Source of the DNA: Pigmentiphaga aceris | GTDB lineage: Bacteria > Pseudomonadota > Gammaproteobacteria > Burkholderiales > Burkholderiaceae_B | Reading direction: 5' to 3' | Assembly: GCF_008119665.1 (NCBI RefSeq) | Contig: NZ_CP043046.1 | Span: 1,736,001 to 1,800,000, forward strand | DNA length: 64,000 nt | In this document: positions 36,352 through 45,997 of the stretch, piece after piece | Position numbering within the stretch: the first letter of the stretch is position 1 | Layout: each line of letters starts with the position of its first letter | Position numbers and translations under genes: made by a program | Notes under the pieces: generated by a model | What the model was told of the DNA's origin: nothing | The model's database searches: none | The model's input: only the letters and a program-made list of their open reading frames with translations

Positions 36352-36426
36352 TCCGGGGTAGTTCAGCGGTCAGAACGCTTGGCTCCAACCGAGACGGCGC
36401 TGGTTCGAATCCAGCCCCCGGACCCA
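36352..36426 (+). tRNA. tRNA-like gene with abnormal anticodon loop, isotype undetermined
   Basis: Near-perfect cloverleaf: 7-bp acceptor TCCGGGG/CCCCGGA, D stem GTTC/GAAC, T arm GCTGG-TTCGAAT-CCAGC, encoded CCA. The anticodon stem CTTGG/CCGAG pairs fully only if the loop is six bases, CTCCAA; a seven-base reading breaks the stem. Read normally the anticodon would be CCA (Trp), but the acceptor stem (U1-A72) and discriminator C73 do not fit tRNA-Trp. So it may be decayed, an off-function tRNA, or a regulatory tRNA mimic. It lies 32 bp upstream of, and in line with, the 799-residue gene. Confidence 0.75.
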
Positions 36427-36458
36427 GAATTTACCCGCACAGCTTTTTCAGAGGTTCG

Positions 36459-38858
36459 ATGCCAGCACCGATCGGAAGCGATTACAGCCTCAACCAACTG
36501 CAGCGCGCATTGGACGCCGCTGCGCGTGGCGAACCCGTTCAGGAAAAGCTGCGCCGCTGGCGCGCCGTGGTTGATGGTTTGCTGTCCGGCAAGTTGGCGG
36601 TGGGTAATCGCAAGCCGGTGGATGGCTACCCGGAATGGGTGACGCTGGAAGTTGCCACCGGTGGTTTTGCGACTGGCGTCGCATTGGCGGCGGGGCCGTT
36701 GTTGCCACACGAAGTGGCGCTGCTCGACGAGCTTGGGCTGAGCGACACCGCATCGCCCCGACTGGCATTGAACCGCTACTTCCTGTCGGATGCTGGTCTG
36801 GATCGACTGCGCAACGCCGTTTCATCACGCCAGGTCGTGATCGATACCCCGGAAGAAGCCGCGCTGCCCGTCGTCGCCTGGCTGGTGGCGAATGGATATG
36901 CCGATCTCGCCGGTGAATTGATTGCCGTGCTGGCCCCGCTGGCCCACGAGCTGCGCTTTTACCCCCGCATCGATACCGCGCAGGCCGAACCCGTCGATGA
37001 TGCGCGGGTCCACCTGGAGTCTGTCGGCCAGGTGGTTAAACGGCTGCGGGATATCCGCCCGAAACGCCAGGTGCTGGCGCAGCGTAATGCCGTTGGCGTG
37101 TGGATACCGCTGTATGACGCTGCGGTTGACTTGGTTTTGGAAACCGTCGAGGGGACGCTTCCTGTTGCGCTGAAGGACGAGCAGGGCAAGTGGTTGCATG
37201 ACGAGCACGGCCGAATGGTTTTGCAGGGCGGATGGCCGTTCAAGCAGGTGCCGACTGATTGGCCTGCACGCGTGCAAGCGCTTATTGCGGACGTCGCACG
37301 CGCTCGGTCGCAGCATGCCGCATCCAGGCGCTTCTCTGCTGCGGGTGAACCTTTTGTGGTGCTGATGGATGCGCTGGCCCTTGCAGTCAAGGACCCGGCG
37401 CAGCTGACCGGACAGCAAGTGGCACGGGTCCGCCTGATCGTTGCGCGTTATATGGCGGTGCGGGGCACGCCTGACAGTGCGACGGCACAAACGCAACGCG
37501 CACGGCAACGTGGCCATGCCACTGCGCAGACGCATCAGCAGTTGGCGGTGACGGTGGCGAACCGGCTGGCCAGCTACGCGCCTTCGGCCGGGCTGGACGA
37601 TGTGGATGCGGTGTTGCAGGTGGTGAATCTGGCTGACGTGCCTGATGTGCCGACAACCCACAATGTGCCGGCAACCCACAATGTGCTGAATACGTCATCA
37701 ACGCAGGCATCTGCACAACACCCATTGCGCACACCTGCCGAGATAAAAGCGCGCCAGAGCATGCTGCGTCGCTTGCGTCGCTGCGTACTGGACTCGCCCG
37801 AAGGGCTGATCCAGCGTGGCGTGGTGACCTCTGCCGAGGTGTTGGCCAGGCTCCTGCCCCAGCGAACCAGCCAGCTGCGCGCAGCCAGCTTTGATGACGA
37901 TTACCTGCGCATGTTGTACGCCGCCATCTACCAGGCATTTCGTCGGCGACGTTCCCTGTTGCTGCTGGACCTGCAAAAACAGGTTCAGATCCATGAGCTG
38001 CCCTGGGTCGCCGCGCTCAACCTCTTTCGTGATACCAATGCCACGGCTGCTCAAACCGCTGGCACGGCGCTCGATGAATTCGCATTCCTGGCCTTGTCTC
38101 AGTTCCCCCAGACGGCATTGCCGAACAAGCTGCTGCAGGAATTTGTCGCCTTGGCCGACGAGGCCGGCCGGCAATTGCCGTTCACCGAAGAACTGGCGGC
38201 CGACATTTTCATGGGCAGGTTTTCGCCGAAATTCGTGGCAGCCACCCAGCTTGCCGCGAAGCATCTAGGCGACTCGCTGTACGCGCGCTACTACCGAATC
38301 GATTACCACGACATGGCCCGTCGCCTGTCGGCTGCCGATACGGGCAGTGCCGGAGAGATGCTCGCCGCCCTGTGCGCAGACCGCGCGGGTGAACAATTGG
38401 GCTCGTGGCGAGCTGTCAGCAACGGCCGCATCATCGAACAACAATTGGTCATTACCAGCCACAACCTGGCCTTGTTGTTGGAGCTGCCTGGTGTGCGTGA
38501 GCGGTTGACGACCGGTGCCGATGAACTGGCACGGAAGTGTTTCGCCTGGGTGCTGCGTCATTTGCAGTTGACAGGAGGTGGCCATCATGTGGAACGTCAT
38601 CGTCGCAAGAACGCGGCGTATGCCTGGCGGCAGATGGTGTTCCTGCTGTCGCTGCAAACCAAACCGTTAGACGCCTTCCTGGCCTATGCCGATACGCTGC
38701 TGAGCGCGCAACCCAAAGACTTCGTGCGCGGCTTCTACCCCATTTCGCTCGGCTTGCACATGGCGGTGGAGTCCCCGGAAATCTGGCACACCTCACGCGA
38801 GTTGATGCCGTTCCTGGGCTGGCAGCACAGCTTGCCGCAGGTGCACACGGCAGGCTGA
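36459..38858 (+). CDS. Large uncharacterised protein following tRNA-like gene
   Basis: A 799-residue soluble, mostly helical protein I cannot assign. Residues about 1-380 contain a conserved-looking GYPEWVTLEVATGGFATG segment and HTH-free helices. About 395-430 is a Thr/Asn/Val-rich linker with a short tandem repeat (THNVPATHNV). The C-terminal half is helical, with RRKNAAYAWRQMVFLLSLQ near 705-725. No signal peptide or membrane helix. ATG at 36459 has AGAGG five bases upstream. The frame is open back through the tRNA-like gene, but that part is not protein-like. Position suggests co-transcription with the tRNA-like RNA. Confidence 0.8.
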   Translation: MPAPIGSDYSLNQLQRALDAAARGEPVQEKLRRWRAVVDGLLSGKLAVGNRKPVDGYPEWVTLEVATGGFATGVALAAGPLLPHEVALLDELGLSDTASPRLALNRYFLSDAGLDRLRNAVSSRQVVIDTPEEAALPVVAWLVANGYADLAGELIAVLAPLAHELRFYPRIDTAQAEPVDDARVHLESVGQVVKRLRDIRPKRQVLAQRNAVGVWIPLYDAAVDLVLETVEGTLPVALKDEQGKWLHDEHGRMVLQGGWPFKQVPTDWPARVQALIADVARARSQHAASRRFSAAGEPFVVLMDALALAVKDPAQLTGQQVARVRLIVARYMAVRGTPDSATAQTQRARQRGHATAQTHQQLAVTVANRLASYAPSAGLDDVDAVLQVVNLADVPDVPTTHNVPATHNVLNTSSTQASAQHPLRTPAEIKARQSMLRRLRRCVLDSPEGLIQRGVVTSAEVLARLLPQRTSQLRAASFDDDYLRMLYAAIYQAFRRRRSLLLLDLQKQVQIHELPWVAALNLFRDTNATAAQTAGTALDEFAFLALSQFPQTALPNKLLQEFVALADEAGRQLPFTEELAADIFMGRFSPKFVAATQLAAKHLGDSLYARYYRIDYHDMARRLSAADTGSAGEMLAALCADRAGEQLGSWRAVSNGRIIEQQLVITSHNLALLLELPGVRERLTTGADELARKCFAWVLRHLQLTGGGHHVERHRRKNAAYAWRQMVFLLSLQTKPLDAFLAYADTLLSAQPKDFVRGFYPISLGLHMAVESPEIWHTSRELMPFLGWQHSLPQVHTAG

Positions 38859-39039
38859 TCGCCACGCGAGCACCCCGCTGAAACATGATGGGGCTTTGCT
38901 CGCGCAGACAAGCTTTGCGAAACCGGCCGGTTCCCCTGCGATGGCATAGCGCTGTGCGCCTGCAGTCGTCGCGCCTGGACCACAGTGTCGCGAAAACTGG
39001 CTTGGCCTCAGATAGGCTTGGAAGCTGTGCCGCATCGAT

Positions 39040-40842
39040 ATGGCGGCTTCACCTTCATCGTATGACGTTGCAATGGGCTACCGCTCTATCGCCAGGTTGC
39101 TGGACACGCTGGATGTGGCGTTCTGCGCCTTCGACGCGCAGGATCGTGCCATCCTGTGGAACGAAACCTTCCTGCTTTTCTTTCCCGAGCATCGGGGTCA
39201 CATCTTCGAAGGTGAGCCCTATCAGGAAAATCTTCGGCGTTTTTACCTTTCCCGAATGAGCAGTGACGACGTGGCGCTGCTGGAGCGCCACGTGGCAGAA
39301 GGTGTGCTTCGCAATCGGACACAGACGCGGCCCTTTCACTTCGAGCACAACGGACGCTGGGTAAGAGTGTCTTCCGTGCCCGAGTCCTCGGGCGGCCGGC
39401 TGCGGATCTGGGTGCAGATCCAGGCGAATGACCCCAATCAGTTGCGCGACCAGCAGCCCGAGCGCATGGCCTCGGCGATTGCGATTCCCGACCCATCGGC
39501 GTTTCTTGATACGGTGGGCGCGGCGGCGGCGTTTCTGGATGCGCAGCGGCGCATCGTGTCGGTCAATGCGCAATTTCTGGCTATCTATGGTTTCACCGAC
39601 GCACAAGAGGTGGTGACCAAGACCTACGCCGAGATCGTGCATGACTTATGGTGCAACACCGAGGTGGCGGAAGAGCGCGAGCTGCACGAGCACGACATTT
39701 CCGTGGCCTTGGTCGATGCCTTGTATTTCTCCGGGGCACCGTTCGAGCTGCCGCTGCCCGGCAAGCGCTGGGTGCGCATCACCATGAACTGGTCGGGTGA
39801 CGGGCAGATGTATGCGCTGCATTGGGACATTACCGAGAGCAAGCGCCACGAAACGGAATTGCGGGAAAGCGAACGCCGGGCCAAGGACACGCAACGGCAA
39901 CTGCGCGCCGTGACCAACGACCTGCGTCTGGAAACCCACCGCCTGGAGCAGACCGAAGAACGCATCCGCAAGACGTTTGTTTCCTCGGGTATTCCAACCA
40001 TTGTGGTGCTGGATGATGGCAGTCTGATCGATGCAAACCGGGCGGCCGGCGCGATGTTCGAATACGGCATTGACGACCTGCTGCGATGCACCTTGAATGA
40101 CCTGATCGGCATGGACTTGTCCGATATCGCGTTCGAGGGGGAACGGGGCAATCAGGAATCGCAGATCGTGTCGGGCGTCGAGATCGATTTCTATCGAAAG
40201 GGCGGTAGCAGAGGCTGTTGCCAACTGTTCGGTGCCCGATCCTTGCGGGTTGCTGGCGCAGCGTCTCATGCCGTGCTGCACATGCTGGATGTGACGACAA
40301 GAAAATCGGAAGCGCTGGCAAACGAGGAAAAGCTGCTGCGCTTGCAGCGCGATGCGTTCAACGATCCGCTAACCGGTGTGGGCAATCGGCGTTATCTGGA
40401 ATTGATGCTGCGCGACTGGCTGGCCGATGGCGGCGTGCACGCCTTGCTGTTCCTGGATCTGGACGGTTTCAAGGCCGTCAACGATCTGGCTGGCCATGCG
40501 GCTGGCGACAGCCTGCTGCGCAAGATCGCCAAGGTAATCAGCAAGACCTTGCGCGTCGGCGACGTCATGGGGCGGCTGGGCGGCGACGAGTTCCTGGTGT
40601 TGCTGAGGCATTGTGAACCGCTGCGCGCCCGGCCGCTGGCGGTCAAGATCATTGCGGCGGTGAATGCGGCAGGAGCGTCTTCCGAGTCCGGCATGCCCCC
40701 GGTGGGCGCGAGCATCGGGATTCGGGGTTTTGGTGGCGAAGACGAGCCGGTACACAGCCTGATCAGCGATGCCGACGTGGCCTGCTATGCGGCAAAACGC
40801 GCGGGCAAGAACCGCGCCGAGGTCTTCGGGGACGCTGACTGA
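39040..40842 (+). CDS. PAS-PAS-PAS diguanylate cyclase
   Basis: A 600-residue signalling protein without membrane helices. Three PAS-like units can be followed (about 15-130, 150-270 and 305-415), with a short coiled coil near 270-305. The GGDEF domain (about 430-600) has the intact RLGGDEFLVLL at 512-522 and the product-inhibition I-site RVGD five residues before GGDEF. So it should make c-di-GMP and be subject to feedback. No EAL domain. Ligand of the PAS units unknown. ATG 39070 is an alternative start. Confidence 0.93.
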   Translation: MAASPSSYDVAMGYRSIARLLDTLDVAFCAFDAQDRAILWNETFLLFFPEHRGHIFEGEPYQENLRRFYLSRMSSDDVALLERHVAEGVLRNRTQTRPFHFEHNGRWVRVSSVPESSGGRLRIWVQIQANDPNQLRDQQPERMASAIAIPDPSAFLDTVGAAAAFLDAQRRIVSVNAQFLAIYGFTDAQEVVTKTYAEIVHDLWCNTEVAEERELHEHDISVALVDALYFSGAPFELPLPGKRWVRITMNWSGDGQMYALHWDITESKRHETELRESERRAKDTQRQLRAVTNDLRLETHRLEQTEERIRKTFVSSGIPTIVVLDDGSLIDANRAAGAMFEYGIDDLLRCTLNDLIGMDLSDIAFEGERGNQESQIVSGVEIDFYRKGGSRGCCQLFGARSLRVAGAASHAVLHMLDVTTRKSEALANEEKLLRLQRDAFNDPLTGVGNRRYLELMLRDWLADGGVHALLFLDLDGFKAVNDLAGHAAGDSLLRKIAKVISKTLRVGDVMGRLGGDEFLVLLRHCEPLRARPLAVKIIAAVNAAGASSESGMPPVGASIGIRGFGGEDEPVHSLISDADVACYAAKRAGKNRAEVFGDAD

Positions 40843-40848
40843 GCGTTG

Positions 40849-41400
40849 TCAGGCCTTTGCCGCGCCGTGCAGGAACGCCCGTTCCACCAGTCCGGCCATG
40901 CCGGCACGGGCAATGCGGCCGCGCCGTTCGCCATCGATCAGACCCATGAAAATCGTTATCCACAGTTCGGTCAGCACCGACGCGGTGAGATCGATGCGGA
41001 AGACGCCTTCCTGCTGGCCGCGCAGGAAAAACGTGTCCAGCGCGATTTCCCATTCTTCGCCTGCAGCGGGCGGGGTCGACGCATCCTTCCAGTAGTGCAT
41101 CAGGAAGGAACTCAGTTCCCGATGTTCCAGGTTGTTGGCGATCAGGCGCCGCAAGGCCTCCAGAGGGGGCGAGGTATGCAGCTCGGCTGACGCAATTGCG
41201 TGGCCGATCACCACCGTGCCGTGGTGGATCAAGCGTTCCACCAACTGCTCGCGGGTTCGACAGAAGCGGTACAGCGTGGCCTTGCTGACGCCAACCGCCT
41301 GGGCCAGTTCCTGCAAGGTAGCGCGGGGTCGGTCGACCATGGCCGATGCCAGTGCCACCAACAGCCGGTTTTCTTCCTGCGGCGCGTCCAAGGTTGCCAT
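40849..41400 (-). CDS. TetR-family repressor of RND operon
   Basis: A 183-residue regulator. HTH in residues about 20-65: ATLQELAQAVGVSKATLYRFCRTREQLVERL. The C-terminal ligand domain is helical. Transcribed divergently from the RND efflux operon over a 223-bp AT-rich intergenic region containing a perfect dyad, the standard AcrR/MexR-type layout, so it most likely represses that operon until a drug-like ligand binds. Convergent with the cyclase gene, 6 bp apart. Confidence 0.92.
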   Translation of the reverse strand: MATLDAPQEENRLLVALASAMVDRPRATLQELAQAVGVSKATLYRFCRTREQLVERLIHHGTVVIGHAIASAELHTSPPLEALRRLIANNLEHRELSSFLMHYWKDASTPPAAGEEWEIALDTFFLRGQQEGVFRIDLTASVLTELWITIFMGLIDGERRGRIARAGMAGLVERAFLHGAAKA

Positions 41401-41545
41401 GCATCACTCCGAAGATTCTTGATAGATTCTTTTGGTTCGAAATTGATCCAAAAAAACCGTTTCCCGGCGGATTTTCGCATGCCAGCCGGATTCGTGCTCA
41501 CAAAAACCCGCTTGAAGTCAAATTTTTGATTAATTTCATCTTAAT

Positions 41546-41563
41546 TGAATCTTAATGGATTCA
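41546..41563. promoter_or_regulatory. Dyad operator upstream of RND operon
   Basis: TGAATC-TTAATG-GATTCA, perfect 6-bp arms in AT-rich DNA 60 bp before the adaptor gene. Likely site of the divergent TetR-type repressor. Confidence 0.6.
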
Positions 41564-41623
41564 TAATGATTGTTGTCGTATCATTCGGACCCTCGTCGTT
41601 CTGTTTAAGTCGTAAGGGTTCCA

Positions 41624-42781
41624 ATGTTGATCAAGCCTCGAAGCATGTGGTGGCCTGCCGCCTCGTTCGCCGTTGTCGTATTGGCCGCTTGCGGCAAAGC
41701 GCCTGAACAAGCCTATGCGCCGCCCACCCCCACAGTAGAAGTCGTCACCGTTCAGCCACGTACGCTGGCCTTGTCGAGCGACCTGCCTGGCCGCATTGAA
41801 GCGGTTCGCGTGGCTGAGGTGCGTGCCCGTGTGCCTGGCATTGTGCTCAGCCGCCACTTCAAGGAAGGCGCGGACGTCAAGGCAGGCGAGGTCTTGTTCC
41901 GCATTGATCCGGCTCCGCTGAAGGCGGCGCTGTCGCGGGCCCAGGCCGAATTGGCCAGAACCGAGGCAACCGTGTTCGATGCCGAGGCGGTGGTTCGCCG
42001 TTACAGCCCGCTGGTCGAGATCGAGGCCGTCAGCCGACAGGACTTCGATGCTGCGCAGACCACCCTGAAAAGCGCCCAGGCGGCCCGTCAGGCGGCCCAG
42101 GCCGACGTGCAGACAGCGCGCCTGAACCTGGACTACGCCACAGTGAAGGCACCGATCGCTGGCCGCATCGGCCGTGCGCTGGTGACCGAAGGCGCGCTGG
42201 TGGGACAGAACGAAACCACCGCAATGGCGACCATCCAGCAGCTTGATCCGGTCTACGCCGACTTCAAGCAGCCCGTTGCCGACATGCTGCGTCTGCGCGA
42301 ACGCCAACAAGGACAGGGCACGGTGCCGATCTCGATCACGGTTGATGGCACCGAACACAAGCGTGATGGCGAAATGCTGTTCTCCGACATCACGGTGGAC
42401 CGTGGTACCGGCCAAGTGTCTTTGCGCGGCCAATTCGCCAATCCCGACGGCATGTTGTTGCCCGGCATGTACGTGCGCGTGCACACCGGCCAGGGCAGCC
42501 AGCCCGCCGCGATTCTGGTGCCGCAACGTGCGGTGCAGCGCGGCGGCGACGGCACGGCCAGCGTGCTGCTGGTTGGCAAGGACGACCTGGTTGAATCGCG
42601 CACCGTTCGCATGGGCGTGATGCAGGGTTCTGAATGGCAGGTGACGGAAGGACTGACCGGTGGCGAACGGGTAATCGTCAACGGTGCAGGCAATGCCCGT
42701 CCCGGCGAGAAAGTGGTCGTGGCGGCACCGCCTGCTGCGGCCCCTGCGACATCGGCTGCTGCCGGCGCGTCCAAGACCTGA
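41624..42781 (+). CDS. RND efflux periplasmic adaptor (AcrA/MexA-like)
   Basis: A 385-residue lipoprotein with lipobox LAAC near residue 24. Barrel/lipoyl/hairpin organisation: VQPRTLALSSDLPGRIEAV, then VRARVPGIVLSRHFKEGADVKAG (first lipoyl half), an alpha-hairpin about 100-165, and DYATVKAPIAGRIGRAL (second half). It links the inner-membrane pump to the outer-membrane channel. First gene of a three-gene operon with pump and channel, divergent from the TetR-type gene. Substrates cannot be told. Confidence 0.95.
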   Translation: MLIKPRSMWWPAASFAVVVLAACGKAPEQAYAPPTPTVEVVTVQPRTLALSSDLPGRIEAVRVAEVRARVPGIVLSRHFKEGADVKAGEVLFRIDPAPLKAALSRAQAELARTEATVFDAEAVVRRYSPLVEIEAVSRQDFDAAQTTLKSAQAARQAAQADVQTARLNLDYATVKAPIAGRIGRALVTEGALVGQNETTAMATIQQLDPVYADFKQPVADMLRLRERQQGQGTVPISITVDGTEHKRDGEMLFSDITVDRGTGQVSLRGQFANPDGMLLPGMYVRVHTGQGSQPAAILVPQRAVQRGGDGTASVLLVGKDDLVESRTVRMGVMQGSEWQVTEGLTGGERVIVNGAGNARPGEKVVVAAPPAAAPATSAAAGASKT

Positions 42782-42841
42782 ACCAAGGCGCGGGTGATGT
42801 CCCGCACATGCCCGCCTACGCCCGAACTCCCAGGATAGAAC

Positions 42842-45800
42842 ATGCCGAAATTTTTCATCGACCGCCCCAACTTCGCGTGGGTGGTCGCCATTTTCATCGC
42901 GCTCGCCGGCTTGCTGGCGATCCCGTCGCTGCCGGTGTCGCAATTCCCGACCGTGGCACCGACGCAGATATCCATCAGCGCCACCTACCCCGGTGCGTCC
43001 GCCTCCATCGTGGTCGATTCGGTGATCAGTGTCATCGAAGAAGAACTCAACGGTGCCAAGGGCCTGCTGTATTACGAATCGTCCGCCAGCTCCACGGGCG
43101 TGGGCGAAATCACCGTCACCTTCCAGCCCGGCACCGAGCCTGACCTGGCACAGGTGGACGTGCAGAACCGTTTGAAGAAAGCCGAAGCGCGTCTGCCCGC
43201 TGCCGTCACGCAGCAAGGCGTGCAGGTCGAACAGGCAAACGCCGGCTTTCTGCTGATCTATTCGCTGACCTACAAGGGTGATGCGGCCAACAAAGACGTT
43301 GTGGGACTTGCTGACTACGCCGCACGCAACATCAACAACGAAGTCCGCCGTGTGCCGGGCGTCGGCAAGCTGCAGTTCTTTGCGGCTGAAGCGGCCATGC
43401 GCGTGTGGGTCGATCCGCAGAAGCTGGTCGGATATGGCTTGTCGGTGGCCGATGTCAGCGCTGCGATTGCGGCGCAGAACGTCCAGGTGCCGGCAGGCAG
43501 CTTCGGCAGCCGCCCTGGTAATGCCGATCAGGAACTGACTGCAACCATCGCAGTGAAAGGCACGCTGGACACGCCCGAAGAGTTCGGCGGCATTGTGTTG
43601 CGCGCGGACGCAAGTGGTGCGCGTGTGTTGCTGTCGGACGTGGCACGCCTGGAAATCGGTCGTCAGAGCTACGGCTTCGAGACCCGTTCGGATGGCAAGA
43701 AGAGTGTGGCGGCTGCTGTGCAGCTCAGCCCGGGTGCCAATGCGCTGCAAACGGCTGAAGGCGTGAAGGCACGCCTGGCTGAACTGTCGAAGACCTTCCC
43801 GGCAGACCTGGAATATTCGGTGCCTTACGACACCTCGCGCTTCGTGGGCGTGGCGATTCAGAAAGTGCTGATGACGCTGGGCGAAGCCGTGCTGCTGGTG
43901 TTCCTGGTGATGTTCCTGTTCCTGCAGAACTTCCGCTACACCCTGGTGCCCACCATTGTGGTGCCGGTATGTTTGCTGGGAACCCTGGGCGTGATGTACG
44001 TGCTGGGCTTTTCGGTCAACATGATGACCATGTTCGGCATGGTGCTGGCCATCGGTATTCTGGTGGACGATGCCATCGTGGTGGTGGAAAACGTCGAACG
44101 CCTGATGGTCGAAGAAGGTCTGTCGCCGCGTGATGCCACCGTCAAGGCCATGCAGCAGGTGTCTGGTGCCATCGTCGGTATCACGCTGGTGTTGTCCGCC
44201 GTGTTCTTCCCGCTGGCCTTCATGAGCGGCTCGGTGGGCGTCATCTACAAGCAGTTCTCGCTGTCGCTGGCGGTCTCGATTCTGTTCTCGGGTTTCCTGG
44301 CCCTGACGCTGACCCCCGCCCTGTGCGCGACCTTGCTCAAGGCCGTGCCCAAGGGCCACCATGAAGAAAAGAAGGGTTTCTTTGGCTGGTTCAACCGTCG
44401 TTTCGCCAAGCTGACCTCCAGCTTCGAGGCACTCAATTCGCGTCTGCTGCGCCGTGCCGGCCGCTACATGGTGATCTATGTGGGCCTGGTGGTGCTGCTT
44501 GGATTCTTCTACATGCGCCTGCCCGAATCCTTCGTGCCGGTGGAAGACCAGGGCTACTACATCGTTGACGTGCAATTGCCGGCCGGTGCTACCCATGCCC
44601 GTACCGACAAGGTCATGAAGACGCTTGAGGACTACATGCTGTCGCGCGAGGCCACGGAATCGGCGATTGCCATTCTGGGGTTCAGCTTCTCGGGCAGTGG
44701 TGAAAACGCAGGTCTGGTGTTCCCGACGTTGAAAGATTGGTCGGTGCGTGGCAAGGGTCAGTCTGCCGAGGATGAAGTGGCGGCTTTCAATGCCCATTTT
44801 GCTGGCATGACCGAGGCCAAGGTCATGGCAGTCAATGCACCGCCCATCGAGGGTCTGGGCAATTCGGGTGGTTTCTCGCTGCGCCTGCAAGATCGTGCGG
44901 GGCTGGGTCGTGACGCGCTGGTTGCCGCACGCAACAAGGTGCTGCAAGAGGCCAATAGCTCGCCGGTGATTCTGTACGCGATGATGGAAGGTCTGCAGGA
45001 CGCGCCGCAATTGCGCCTGGATATCGACCGCGAGAAAGCGCGTGCGCTGGGTGTGAGTTTCGACACGATCAACACTGCCGTGTCCAGCGCCTATGGGTCG
45101 GCCACCGTGAACGACTTCGCCAATTCCGGACGCTTGCAGCGTGTGGTGGTGCAGGCCGATGTGGTTGAACGCATGACGCCCGAGCGCATTCTGAAATTGC
45201 ACGTACCCAACGCCAGCGGCGAACAGGTCCCGTTCAGCGCGTTTGCGACGACCTCGTGGGAAACCGGACCCGTGCAGCTGTCGCGCTACAACGGCTACCC
45301 GGCATTCAAGATTTCTGGCGACACCAAACCCGGCTTCAGCAGCGGTGAGGCAATGGCCGAACTTGAACGCATCGTGTCCACCTTGCCGCCTGGCATTGGC
45401 TACGAGTGGACGGGTCTGTCCTACCAGGAACGCCTGGCCGGTTCACAAGCTGCCTTCCTGTTCGCGCTGGCCATCGTGGTGGTGTTCCTGCTGCTGGTGG
45501 CCTTGTACGAAAGCTGGAGCATTCCGGCTGCGGTGATGCTGATCGTCCCGATCGGTGCCCTGGGTTCCGTGCTGGCGGTAACGGTGCTGGGCATGTCCAA
45601 CGACGTGTACTTCAAGGTGGGCCTGATCACCATCATTGGCCTGGCGGCAAAGAACGCGATTCTGATCGTGGAATTCGCCAAGGAACTGCGCGAGCAGGGC
45701 CGCACGCTGGTCGAGGCTGCACTGGAAGCCACCCGGCTGCGCTTCCGCCCGATTGTGATGACCTCGCTTGCGTTCATCCTGGGCGTGGTGCCGCTGGCGA

Positions 45801-45997
45801 TTGCCACCGGCGCAGGTGCTGCCAGCCAGCGTGCCATCGGCACCGGCGTGATTGGCGGCATGCTGACCGCAACCCTGCTGGGCGTGATCTTCGTGCCTAT
45901 CTTCTTCGTCTGGGTGTTGTCGCTGTTCTCGCGCAAATCGGGCAAGCACGCCGACACCACCACCTCGCCGCAAACCCATGCCGGGGAGCAACATTGA
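42842..45997 (+). CDS. RND multidrug efflux pump (AcrB/MexB-like, HAE1)
   Basis: A 1051-residue inner-membrane transporter. The proton-relay aspartates are in GILVDDAIVVVENVERLM (TM4). The N-terminal MPKFFIDRPNFAWVVAIFI and the internal duplication of 12 helices with two large periplasmic loops are those of HAE1 pumps. Full length for the family. Starts 60 bp after the adaptor gene and overlaps the channel gene by one base (TGATG). Proton-driven export of drugs, dyes or detergents with the adaptor and channel. Confidence 0.96.
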   Translation: MPKFFIDRPNFAWVVAIFIALAGLLAIPSLPVSQFPTVAPTQISISATYPGASASIVVDSVISVIEEELNGAKGLLYYESSASSTGVGEITVTFQPGTEPDLAQVDVQNRLKKAEARLPAAVTQQGVQVEQANAGFLLIYSLTYKGDAANKDVVGLADYAARNINNEVRRVPGVGKLQFFAAEAAMRVWVDPQKLVGYGLSVADVSAAIAAQNVQVPAGSFGSRPGNADQELTATIAVKGTLDTPEEFGGIVLRADASGARVLLSDVARLEIGRQSYGFETRSDGKKSVAAAVQLSPGANALQTAEGVKARLAELSKTFPADLEYSVPYDTSRFVGVAIQKVLMTLGEAVLLVFLVMFLFLQNFRYTLVPTIVVPVCLLGTLGVMYVLGFSVNMMTMFGMVLAIGILVDDAIVVVENVERLMVEEGLSPRDATVKAMQQVSGAIVGITLVLSAVFFPLAFMSGSVGVIYKQFSLSLAVSILFSGFLALTLTPALCATLLKAVPKGHHEEKKGFFGWFNRRFAKLTSSFEALNSRLLRRAGRYMVIYVGLVVLLGFFYMRLPESFVPVEDQGYYIVDVQLPAGATHARTDKVMKTLEDYMLSREATESAIAILGFSFSGSGENAGLVFPTLKDWSVRGKGQSAEDEVAAFNAHFAGMTEAKVMAVNAPPIEGLGNSGGFSLRLQDRAGLGRDALVAARNKVLQEANSSPVILYAMMEGLQDAPQLRLDIDREKARALGVSFDTINTAVSSAYGSATVNDFANSGRLQRVVVQADVVERMTPERILKLHVPNASGEQVPFSAFATTSWETGPVQLSRYNGYPAFKISGDTKPGFSSGEAMAELERIVSTLPPGIGYEWTGLSYQERLAGSQAAFLFALAIVVVFLLLVALYESWSIPAAVMLIVPIGALGSVLAVTVLGMSNDVYFKVGLITIIGLAAKNAILIVEFAKELREQGRTLVEAALEATRLRFRPIVMTSLAFILGVVPLAIATGAGAASQRAIGTGVIGGMLTATLLGVIFVPIFFVWVLSLFSRKSGKHADTTTSPQTHAGEQH

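Noticed and set aside
36312..36458. Upstream extension of the 799-residue protein through the tRNA-like gene
   Set aside because: Starts with TTG, has no ribosome-binding site and would read tRNA structure as protein; ATG 36459 has AGAGG.
37640..37700. Short tandem repeat as possible CRISPR
   Set aside because: Only two copies of about 13 bp inside a coding linker (THNV repeats); no spacer structure. No CRISPR array seen in the window.
41561..45202. 1213-codon open frame on the minus strand
   Set aside because: Antisense shadow of the RND adaptor and pump genes; the translated sequence is His/Arg/Gln-rich without domains, and the plus-strand genes are certain.
45406..45996. N-terminal extension of the outer-membrane channel frame
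   Set aside because: Lies inside the pump gene in another frame; the lipoprotein signal begins at 45997.
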